DNA from: Nymphaea colorata | Taxonomy: Eukaryota; Streptophyta; Magnoliopsida; Nymphaeales; Nymphaeaceae | Assembly (NCBI RefSeq): GCF_008831285.2 | Contig: NC_045138.2 | Location: 36,139,115 to 36,203,114, forward strand | Length of the DNA stretch: 64,000 nucleotides | Direction of reading: 5' to 3' | Shown: in pieces, positions 51,701 through 61,338 of the stretch | Layout: each line of letters starts with the position of its first letter | Numbering within the stretch: the first letter of the stretch is position 1 | Notes under the pieces: model-generated | The model's input: the letters and a program-made list of their open reading frames with translations, nothing else | Told to the model about the DNA's origin: nothing | Databases searched by the model: none | Made by a program: the position numbers and the translations under genes

Positions 51701-52310
51701 GGGCTATACGTCTTCTTGTGTCAGTCGCAGTGCATTATGATTGGCCCTTATATCAATTGGATGTCGAAAATGATTTCTTATTTGGGGATCTTGATGAGAC
51801 TGTTTACATCCAGCAACCCCTTGGCTTTGAACGTCAATGGGAGTGTGGTAAGGTGTGCAGGTTGAAGAAAGCTATCTATGGATTGAAACAAAGTCCTCCT
51901 GCTTGGTTTCACAAATTCTCTGAAGTAGTGTTAGAATGTGGCTTTACGAGGTCTTTGGACCATTCGTTGTTCATCAAGAAATGGTTTAGAGGTACAGTTG
52001 TGCTAGTGGTGTATGTTGTTGATATTGTTTTGACAGGTGAATGTGAGCAGGAGGTAGCTCTAACAAAGCAGTTCTTGCAAAAACACTTTGTTACCAAAGA
52101 TCTTGGTCAGCTACGGTATTTTCTTGGCATCGAAGTTGCTCGTAGCAAGGAAGGAGTTGTGTTGTCGCAAAGGAAGTATGTTCTTGATCTTTTACAAGAC
52201 ACAGGGATGCTAGGAGCTAAACTAGGAACTCTTCCTATGAATCCACGAGCTTTCTTCAATGTGGGTAAGGATGTCAATGGCTCACATTCAATTGATAACC
52301 TTAGCAGTAT
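48789..52310 (+). mobile_element. Truncated, inactivated Ty1/Copia retrotransposon (gag-PR-INT-RT)
   Basis: Gag starts at 48789 and is interrupted by in-frame stops (near 48894, 49087 and 49141) and a frameshift before 49321. From 49321 one frame carries a degenerate zinc-knuckle region, a stop at 49621, protease motif DSGA (about 49831), integrase with the HHCC zinc module (HLRLGHP...CEACQLGKH) and DDE core, a stop at 51340, then reverse transcriptase (WVFTIKY, LVTKRYTQ, LDVENDFLFGDL, YGLKQSPPAW) with another stop at 51673. The domain order PR-INT-RT identifies Copia. The expected catalytic Glu of integrase reads Gly (QQNGVAGRKH), and the RT YVDD box reads YVVD. It breaks off near 52300 before the end of RT and all of RNase H. 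No 3' LTR was found. The element is dead several times over. Confidence 0.92.
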
Positions 52311-53214
52311 TCATCTTTTTTTTTTATTTACATGTTTAGATTATAATATGAACAAAGAAAAATCATCTAAATCCAAAATTTGATTCTTATGTTCATATGG
52401 GAATTTGAATTTTGAATTGAATTTAAGTTATTTTAAAAATATAGAAGAATTGGATAATGGATATATGATATTTATTTATAGTTAGATCCAAATTTGGATT
52501 TGATTGGATGTCCATTAAATAAGAGTCCAATCTGATTTTTAAATCCAATATTAATCTTTGTTATGTCCAATTCTTTTGAAACGGTTTGATTTGTTATTTA
52601 ATTCAAGTTAGATATATAGACATTCTTAAAATGAGATTTGATTAGCTGAATGGCATTTCAAAGAATAGATACATCAAGGCATTCTCCCCATTGGGCACAT
52701 GGCAACTTGATGAGAGGTTGAGATGACTGCCCTTACCCTTGTTTCTGAGTTCATGGCTGCTTTAGGATATGTCAAAAAGCAAAACACTAGTCAGTTGGAG
52801 TTGGAGTTGGAGTGAAGTGCATTGACCATTTGCAATGTACAAAAGTAACTTTTATGAGAATTGAACTGGTGACTGATCATTTATTAGACTACCAATTCAT
52901 ATCATCATAGGAAATTGAATGTGCAACTTATTATTTTAATGGTTTTCAGAAGGAATTACCAATGAATCTGCATGCTTTAAAATATACCAATCATAGCAAA
53001 ATTTTTATTCTTTCTCATGACTTTCATTTGAACATAGAATTATATATGATTTTATTTGACATTCTAATTCATTCCATTTTCTTTTGAATGTAAAAGTTAC
53101 GTTCACAAAAATGAAAGAGCCTACTTGTTAGGAGTTTTTTAATATTTAAAATTGTATTATTCTAATTAATTTATAATGTGTTCTTGTTTTTCAAAAAATT
53201 AAATTTTATTTTTT

Positions 53215-53395
53215 TGGCAATTTAACATGCCGGCTTCGCGAAGCTAATTGTCAAAAATTGAGAAAGAAAAAGTGGAGAAAGTACGTTAAGAGAAAGTGAT
53301 GATGGCAACGGCTGAAAACAATTGCTCCGTAACTATTTACGCAAAATGAAAAATAATTAGTAATAATATTTAAAGATATTTAAAGAAAACATTAT
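53215..53395. repeat. Dispersed repeat related to 44985-45260
   Basis: It carries 'ggcaatttaac', 'gaagctaattg' and 'gcaaaatgaaaaataattagtaataat...agatatttaaagaaaac' in the same order as the partner. It ends immediately before the subtilase 3'-flank copy. Confidence 0.6.
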
Positions 53396-53405
53396 GCACC
53401 AAAAT

Positions 53406-53620
53406 GTAGATGAAAGTTCATGGAGGCAATGTCTGGTTGACAATCATGTGCGCAGATGGAGTAGGATTTTCACCGTGACAAGTTATGCTGATGTTCTGTT
53501 ATTGGATTATTTGAATGAGGAAAAGGAAGGTAATGAAGGAAGTTGGTTTGACAGATTTGAAGAAGAATGTGGGTTAGTTATAAAGTTTTGTTGTTTGTCT
53601 GTGCTTTAAGACAAGAATCC
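53406..53620 (+). pseudogene. Orphan copy of subtilase 3' UTR/flank
   Basis: Shared landmarks with 21138-21415, in order and orientation, are 'agatgaaagtt', 'ggaggcaatgt.tggttgacaatcat', 'gcagatggag.a.gattttcacc', 'tgatgttctgttattggattatttg', then 'ctgacagatttgaagaa' and 'gtttgt.tgtgctt'. About 60 bp of the subtilase flank is missing inside. No subtilase exon precedes it. It is a relic of another subtilase locus, or evidence that this 3' flank is itself a dispersed repeat. Confidence 0.7.
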
Positions 53621-53960
53621 AAGCTGATTACAGGTAAATGTCAAATCCTACACTAATCAAATCCGAATTAAGTTCTAAGTTATTCCAATCCGAACTCGAT
53701 TAAATTGAATTCGGTAATTAAAAGGTGGATCTCAGACATTGGATGATTTCTCGGTTACTCCCAACCTCCGTTTACCATAAAATTTCAGTTTTTCTTTTCG
53801 ATGAATGTGCAGAAATAATAATGGAGGAAAAATCATTCCTCCAAATTTCCCGAAGCATCAAATACAGTCATTTATTTTAGATCCATATAACTTATTGATG
53901 TTTAAGATAGAAAAGGGGCGCCAGTGATAGTCATCTTTAGAGTTCGAGTTGCCGTTGGTT

Positions 53961-54516
53961 AAGTTTCACGAAACTTGAAGCGCTGTCGTCTGAAGGGGCG
54001 CGCTCCGACTCCCCGTCGTTTCGCCGTCGTTGCCATCGTTTCATTGTTCGATTCATTTTGCATAAGAAGATGGGCGCTTTCTGGTTCCTTCTTCATCCGC
54101 TCCCTGTTCCTTTATCGTCTTGTGGCTGTTGCTTCGGTCGGTACGTCCATCCGTTGTTTCTGTTCCGTTTCTGACATAATCTTAGAAGCATTTAATGCCC
54201 TTCACGAGAAGAGAAGATGCTTGAGGTTTTGCATGGTTTCGTTTCGTTGCTTCTCTTTTCACCTTTCATCTATGAATCTCCACCATCGACCTCGTTCCAT
54301 TACTGACGAACATTTTTTACTGGTGTTTGGTATTCTATCTTCCTAGCTTGCAAATCAAAGGTATCCTCAAGCTTCATTTATTTCTCTTCTCGTAGTTGTC
54401 GCTGCTTTTGCTTGCTTGCTTTCTCAATCAGGTCCAGGTCTTGCTGAACATTTACAGCACCGTATCTCCTTTTGTGGTAAGGACAGGGGGGAGTGCAATT
54501 TTCTACTTGAGCTACA
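53961..54516 (+). other. SUVH upstream region / probable 5' leader
   Basis: GC content and CT richness rise sharply from about 53960. ORFs here are not recognisable. Intronless SUVH genes often have an intron in the 5' UTR; candidate junctions exist (for example TCAG at about 54430) but none can be chosen. Confidence 0.4.
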
Positions 54517-56952
54517 ATGGAGCCGAAAGGATCGAACTGGCTGCCCACTTCATCCTTACCACCTGGATCAACCGCCCTTCCGACTTCATCCTCACCACCT
54601 GCGTCGACCACCGTCCCTGCTTCATCCTCACCACCTGGATCAACCGCCGTCCCCAGTTCATCCTCACCACCTGCGTCGGCCGCCGTCCCCGTTTCATCCT
54701 CACAACCTGCGTCGACCGCCGTCCCCGCTTCATCATCACCACCTGTTCGCCCCCTACGCCCGCAGCCTCCATCGGACGGGTTTAGCGGCGTGACGATGCG
54801 CAGGCCTTCCTATTATAGTTTCATGGCTGACCGTCCCTCTAGCCGTCTACTGCTTGGTTGGCGAACTCAGGATCCCGCAGTCATACGCTACGATCCCCGT
54901 GCCACTTCTCCGACACCAACTTTTCCTAGTCCCATGGTTCGCAGCCCTCCGCCTCGGAGGTGTCGTCTTCCGGCGCCACAAGGTTCCTACATGCCTGTAA
55001 CTGAGCATGGGACTCCGGGTTTCATAACTCCTTCTCCAGACGTATTAAAAACTCCACGCCATCACGGTTGTGGCTTGTCGAGCTTTAGTTTATCTCATGG
55101 CCACCCTTCTGCATCAGATATGTCTACTCCCCAACAAGTGCCAACAATAATTTCCCCTTCCGGCACTTCAGCTTCATCATCTTCATCTTACTTCAGAACA
55201 GAGGCGCCTTATGAGCACGTGAGCTACGGCCGGGGTCCAACTCAGGCGACCGAAACAAGGCGCGTCGGCGACATCACTGACTCCATTATTAGCAAATTCG
55301 ATTTCAGGATCGGTGACACACAGGAAGCTGGTAGCCGCAGCGCCGGCAGAAGTGGCAGACTCATCTTCCAGGAGGCCCCTATCGATCGAGAGTCTGTGGA
55401 GAGGACGTTAATGGTGTACCATGCTCTAAGACGGAGATACCTCCAACTGGAAGAGGCTGAGATCAAAAAGGACGGCGACCGCCGCCATAATAGCTTCCAC
55501 GCCCATCTTCAGGCCGCCGTAAAGATGAAGGATAAGAAGCTTCGACTGACCGAAGAGAAGCGACTGACCGAAGAGAAGCGCATAGGAACGATTCCAGGAG
55601 TGGAAGTTGGCGACATGTACTATTACCGTGCGGAGATGACCATGATTGGACTTCATTCGCCCGGAGAAGCAGGCATAGATTACACGACGATCAAATTGAA
55701 CGGAGTGGAAGACACCGTCGCCATAAGCATAGTCACGTTCAGCGGCCATGAAGGCGACGTCGACGACGGGGAGGTCCTCATTTACAGAGGCCATGGCGGT
55801 CACAAGAAAGGGAAGAAGACCCCCGACGATCAGAAGCTAGAGAGAGGAAACCTGGCGCTAGATCGAAGCATGAACAGGGGAGTAAAAATCCGCGTCACCC
55901 GCGGATTCAAAGACCCGACGCACATGACCAGGAAGGTGTACGTCTACGACGGACTGTACAAGATCATGGAATCATGGATGGAGAAAAACAGCGAGGGCTT
56001 CAACGTGTATAAGTGCAAGCTAGTGAGGCTACCAGGGCAGCCTACTCTGGGCAGCCTGATATGGAAACTGACGCAGAGATGGAAGGAGAATCCATCTTGC
56101 AGAGATGAAGCATTAGCTACTGACATATCTATGGGCCGGGAGACGAATCCGATCTGCCTCGTCAATGGCGTGGATGATGAGCGCGAGCTGCCACCTTTCG
56201 TCTACATCAGCAAACTGCGGAATGCCGTCGCCATCCGCTTATCCAGGCCGGCCCGTGCTTGCAAATGTGTGGAAAGATGCAAGCCCATGACGGATGCATT
56301 GTGCAGTTGCTTTCGAGCCAACGGCAACGAGTTTCCATATGCCAACAACGGAACTCTGGTTCGCCGGATGCCGGTGGTTTTCGAGTGCGGAAGCAGCTGT
56401 ACGTGCGTCTGCGGCTGCCCCAACAGAGTTTCTCAGCAGGGTCTGTATTTCCATTTCGAGGTGTTCAGAACGCGGGACAGAGGATGGGGGCTGCGTAGTT
56501 GGGATCTCATACCCGCCGGCGCATTCGTCTGCGAACTTGCAGGTGAAGTAACGACAAGGGAGAAGGTCCTGACAGATGGGGACGACGAGTATGTGTTCGA
56601 TACTGAACGTGCGACTGCAAGGCCGTTAGAGTGGGAGGGCATGTATGAAGTTATCGGTGAAGCGAGGCCGCAGAGTTCCGGCATAGATGTGGGGGCTATT
56701 TCCATCGTGGCCGACGCTCGGAGAACGGGCAACCTCTCTCGCTTCATCAACCATAGTTGTTCGCCGAACGTCTTCTGGCAGCTGGTGGTGTACGACAGGC
56801 ATGGCTTGATCTTTCCCCGCGTCGTCTTCTTCGCGATGAAGAACATTCCGCCGCTGACGGAGTTAACTTACGACTATGGAGTCAGTGGGAAACCGGAGGC
56901 CGGCAAAAAATGCTTGTGCGGCTCAGCAAATTGCAGAGGCAGGTTCGGGTAG
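54517..56952 (+). CDS. SUVH-type SRA-SET histone H3K9 methyltransferase, intronless
   Basis: This is an 811-residue nuclear chromatin protein. SUVH proteins bind methylated cytosine through SRA/YDG and most methylate H3K9; the intronless SUVH1/3 group can instead act as methyl-readers that support transcription. It has a low-complexity N-terminus with five 12-residue Pro/Ser/Ala repeats (about 15-76), then an SRA domain (about 354-510, with DQKLERGNLAL and YVYDGLY), a pre-SET with nine cysteines (from CKC at about 577 to NRVSQ), a SET domain (about 655-775) and a post-SET CLCGSANCRG ending. SET catalytic features are intact: RGWGLRSWD, RFINHSCSPN and ELTYDYG. An in-frame perfect duplication of LTEEKR lies just before SRA. 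The ATG at 54517 is the first in frame; upstream reading frames are unrelated. Activity versus reader role cannot be settled from sequence. Confidence 0.93.
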   Translation: MEPKGSNWLPTSSLPPGSTALPTSSSPPASTTVPASSSPPGSTAVPSSSSPPASAAVPVSSSQPASTAVPASSSPPVRPLRPQPPSDGFSGVTMRRPSYYSFMADRPSSRLLLGWRTQDPAVIRYDPRATSPTPTFPSPMVRSPPPRRCRLPAPQGSYMPVTEHGTPGFITPSPDVLKTPRHHGCGLSSFSLSHGHPSASDMSTPQQVPTIISPSGTSASSSSSYFRTEAPYEHVSYGRGPTQATETRRVGDITDSIISKFDFRIGDTQEAGSRSAGRSGRLIFQEAPIDRESVERTLMVYHALRRRYLQLEEAEIKKDGDRRHNSFHAHLQAAVKMKDKKLRLTEEKRLTEEKRIGTIPGVEVGDMYYYRAEMTMIGLHSPGEAGIDYTTIKLNGVEDTVAISIVTFSGHEGDVDDGEVLIYRGHGGHKKGKKTPDDQKLERGNLALDRSMNRGVKIRVTRGFKDPTHMTRKVYVYDGLYKIMESWMEKNSEGFNVYKCKLVRLPGQPTLGSLIWKLTQRWKENPSCRDEALATDISMGRETNPICLVNGVDDERELPPFVYISKLRNAVAIRLSRPARACKCVERCKPMTDALCSCFRANGNEFPYANNGTLVRRMPVVFECGSSCTCVCGCPNRVSQQGLYFHFEVFRTRDRGWGLRSWDLIPAGAFVCELAGEVTTREKVLTDGDDEYVFDTERATARPLEWEGMYEVIGEARPQSSGIDVGAISIVADARRTGNLSRFINHSCSPNVFWQLVVYDRHGLIFPRVVFFAMKNIPPLTELTYDYGVSGKPEAGKKCLCGSANCRGRFG

Positions 56953-58831
56953 CTGGAGAAAGAGGACCAATAATCTATCAATTGTAACGGTCGGCTGTCG
57001 AAGTTATCGGAGTCCCTCTTTCCCTCTCTCCCCAATTGCTTCGGTTTTTCGAAAGAAATGTACCCAGTCAGGTTCCAGCATTGGCAAAAATTAGGGTTTC
57101 TTCAACCTCTTCTTTCTTGCTCCTTTTCTTTTCCTCCCCGTCTCCGGGAGCCTCAACATTTTTTCATCACGTTCTTGCTCGAGCGGACCGCTCAGATTGC
57201 CTTGGAATTGTCTGTGCGGATCTGCTTTCTTGGGGATCTCGCTCCCTCTCTCTGTAAGCTCTCTCTCTCTGTTGTGCATGGTTGATCCCCGGGGGAATGG
57301 AGACAGCAATCCATCCACGTGATTCCTTTCTATACGGCGACCTTTGCTTTCTATGATCGATCAGTTTGTGGATTTCAACGAGTAAGCAGTTCGACCTCTC
57401 TTCTGTTCATCATCTTCCTTTATTCGTGTCAATGAACGTGGTTTTTTTTTTTTTTTTTCCTTGTCAGTTGGTTTGCTCTTTCTCACTTTTGCAGGGTTTG
57501 TCAGTAAATCGACGATCGCCGCTTGTTTTTCCTTTTTCGTCCGGTGCGTTTGAAGAAGATCTTTGCTTCCACTGTGGCTTGCCATGGAGTAGTAAACCAT
57601 CTCCTGTGGCTTGCATTTGACACGTCATAAGTAATATTTCATTGGCACCTGGGAAGCCCGCGCACTTCTAGAGCTCTTTGCTACAGATGCAATTGTGCTG
57701 CAGATCAGACTCCATTCAACTGTCTTATTGCCCTGATTTCCCTGCTCCTGTTATTATTTCCTACCTGTTACCTTCCTGCTCCTCCCCATTTGTCCGCATG
57801 TAATCTATTTATGCACATATTTACACAAGAATCAATTGAAATTTTCCTTCGTACGGATTTCACGCACGCCGACACGCCCGTGCTCACAAGAGAGAGAGAG
57901 TGAGTTGATCAATATTACTAGTTTTTTTACCCCCTCTTTTGGTCTTCTTTTGAATGTTTCTAAAACGGTGGAATCATGGGAAGTAAATCAGTACTTTATG
58001 GACAGGGTGCTAATCTTGTTGAACAGACGTTACAGGGCTGGCTGTTGAGGAAATGTGGATGATCCGTTGGAACTGCAAAATCGGCTGGAGGGGAGAGGTA
58101 AGTGGAACCAGCGATAAGGCTGTTTCAGGCATAGTTTCTGACAAGCCCTTGTTATGGAAGTATGATCTCTGCAGAGGCAGAACCTCCAGAAGGTTGTTGT
58201 TTGACATGTCCGACTCAACTTTGCTATTTCCCGCCCCTTCTGTAATCCCCACCAAACCTGAACCACTACTCTCCCTGGTCTTGTTGCTGGTGCGCCGGGA
58301 ACTGGAGCAACAACCAACCAACATAACAAAAATCAAACGCGCGCTCCCAGGAAGCAGGATATATTGCTCATTATAGGAATCTCATACCCTCGGGACCAAG
58401 ACATCTGTAAGGTACTCGAAGGCTCGAAGGCCAGGCGCTGAATATACTGTAATGTTTTTAACCTCAACTGATCTTTGTATACGTGATTCCTAATTTTGGT
58501 CATATAGAAATTGTTACTAAATTTTAATGAACAAATTGATCCGTTTCAAACATGCCTCTTGGAATGGTTCCAGCTAGTCTGGCATATGAAAATATGGGGG
58601 TCGGGGTTCCCGCTAGTCTGGCATATGAAAATATGGGGGCCGGGGTGCTGACCGCTCTCCTGCTTGCAAACGGGAAACATTCCTTAGGATTCATGTTCGT
58701 CGAACCAGTACAAAAAGAATGGGAAAACAATGCTCGAATTAAGCATTTCACATTCTCGAACATTGCCAAAAAAAAATAAACATGTCAATCTAACTCAGCC
58801 CCAATGGCCCATGGTATTGGTGAGTTACATT
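56953..58831. other. Convergent intergenic region, SUVH / exostosin
   Basis: The first part is the SUVH 3' flank. At about 57080-57290 there is a plus-strand 5'-leader-like stretch: TTAGGGTTTC, then C/T-rich sequence and 'ctctctctgtaag'. It is not followed by any recognisable coding exon, so it could be a non-coding transcript or a decayed gene start. No other gene is supported. A 39-bp tandem duplication lies at 58573-58650. Confidence 0.4.
58573..58650. repeat. 39-bp tandem duplication
   Basis: GCTAGTCTGGCATATGAAAA begins at 58573 and again at 58612 (period 39), with two or three differences between the copies. It lies about 180 bp beyond the exostosin stop codon. Confidence 0.85.
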
Positions 58832-61161
58832 TTAGGGGTCCTGAGGACTGGTCGTAGTACGATTTCCTACCCTGCACTCGCACGTGCACACGTTCCTTGA
58901 TCCTTCAACCATTCGCTGGGAGCGACGAATGTGCAATTTGATGTTCAGGAGCTTCCCTGCTATCTGTTGGTCAGAAATACAGATTCAGTTGAATTGCGTA
59001 ACTAAATCCACAGCCTGGCCTATTCAATTCAGTTTCTGGTTTTCACCATGAAATTAAACAAACAAAAAAAGGAAAGAAAACGACCAATACCATTCGCCAG
59101 GTCAAATCCTCCGGACCCAATGGTTGAGCTGGACTTGAATAAAGAAAATGCCTGACAGACTAAACGTGAAGAAAATAGATCAAACTCGCATGTCTTCATG
59201 ATACCTAATAGCATTATCAAACAAGCAGACTTGAATTGTAATGATGACGGCCGATTTCCAGACACGCACCTGAGCAAGATTGACACGCATATCTCTGATT
59301 TGACTAGGATCAATAGCCTTTAAGTGTGCAAGAAGCCAGCCTGGTTGTAAAGCATCACGTGATGAAACAAATACCGCCATCTATGTGCATATATCAAAAT
59401 CCTTGTCAGGACAGACAAATATAGGGATGCAATGTAAACTAGCATAAACCCAAAAGTAGCAATAAATCAGTTGAGTTGTTTTTTCCTTTGACAGAGAATA
59501 ATGGCTTAAGCCCTTAAGCAAGCTCCCAAAGCTACGTAAAATCAGATCTACAAGAACCCCAGAATGCACATCGTGATTCTTGAAATCATGTTAGGTTCTT
59601 TTTTATTCAGTTGAACGCAAATGTTGTCATCATCTACATAGGCTTCTGTATGCAGTCCGTGGCAATGTAACAAGTTCACGAAGGGGTTATTTGGTATTAG
59701 GAACACCGTGTGAATTTTCCACGAATCTGTCCCTATTTTGAGGCAGTGAAACCCTTACATGGTGTTCCTAATGCCAATGGCCCCGACAATCTATTAAAAG
59801 CACAGTAATGATAAATGAAGATCCATCTGCTTACTGCAAGATCAAGAGGGAGAGAGACTCAATACGAAACATTACGACATACTACCAATGGCATTTGTAG
59901 AACTAAAATGCACAAATTCATCGCTAGTCTTGCCACAAGACAAGGTAACTCTCCAAGCTGCAACACAATTAAAGATGTGTACCTTATTGTAATTAAGTAA
60001 TCCTTCAAAGGGGAGTTCTAGTTCATCACTAACAATAACAGGGATGCATCCACTAACAATAGCATCAAACAACCTAGCTGATGATGGAGTGTCGCCAGCA
60101 GGACTTAAGCAGAAAACGGAGCTGGAGTAAAAGAGAAAAGATCCTTGTCAAATACATATCCACTTATGGCAATGTTATAATCAGAAGGAAGGAAGCATAA
60201 AACATAAGAAATAAAAAACTTACCTGCGCATGCCATCCTGAGAAGCTTTTTTCCCTGCTTGACCAATAGTTCCCTCCTCAATAATAACACTCTCCTTGTT
60301 TCTGAGTTCATCCACAAGTTTGGCCCGAATTTTTCCTCCCTGAGGTTGATAATTGCAGCAATAAGCAATTATGCAAGCTAGCAAGGACATCACTTCAGGA
60401 AAAAATGAAAAAGGTTAGCATATGGCTGTGCTTAACAAAAGAGATGCAACTTACAGCATTCCTTTTCAGCCTTCCACGAAAGAAGATCAGAGTCTTCCTT
60501 TGAGATTCTGTTACTGATAAGCATTTGGCATCACAAACATCAACGTTAGCAACATATGGAAGAATCACATCCTTTTCCAGATATACTTGACCAGGCTTGT
60601 ACCTGCATAGGTATACACATACTCAAACAATGTTAACTTCATTAAGGAACTGGGACCTACTAGCTATGTAACATCAAAATACACTACAACGATGGAGAAA
60701 TTATAACCAGTTGCCTGTTGAGTCCATATCAGGTAGAAGCCAAATGGCTTTCTTCATAAATCTCCTGACAGATTTGAAAGACCACGGATGGTGAACAGGT
60801 AGTATATGATCCCTCCCTTCAGATCTTTTCCAAGACGGCTGGTCTGTGACCCATTTCAATGCCTCCTGCATTCCCAAGTAAGAATATGAGTTTCTTAGCT
60901 AAAAGTGTTTCAGACTGAAATTAGTAATGTGACCAAAAAATTTAAGATGCTTTTCACACGGCATGATGGCAATCACCCATTTTCACATGGCATGATGCCA
61001 ATCACCCATTAAAAAACAACCAAAGTTTTAAAAGATAACCCAGCTCTAAACAAATTTATGGATAATAAGAAGAAAAATAATCCAATAAAAAAACCACAAT
61101 ATGGTGATGACTGATGAGTGACATGAAGATAAGTTATGAGCTATGAAAACAGAAAGCATTG

Positions 61162-61219
<58 letters not shown>

Positions 61220-61247
61220 CATACGTACATATATATATATATAATAT

Positions 61248-61338
<91 letters not shown>

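Larger units (their letters stand above)
52311..53960. other. AT-rich intergenic DNA between Copia remnant and SUVH
   Basis: No coding region. It contains the partner of the 44985-45260 repeat (53215-53395), directly followed by a copy of the subtilase 3' flank (53406-53620). The remainder has the low-complexity 'caaatccgaatt / ccgaactcgattaaattg' style seen elsewhere in the window. Confidence 0.5.

Noticed and set aside
54396-54793. Two overlapping plus-strand ORFs rich in FILTTC / HPHHLRRPP repeats
   Set aside because: They are other-frame readings of the 36-bp repeats in the SUVH N-terminus; the SUVH frame has clear domain homology.
58552-58779. 75-codon ORF with a PASLAYENMG(V/A)GV repeat
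   Set aside because: The repeat comes from a 39-bp tandem duplication; no homologue recognised and it lies in the exostosin 3' flank.
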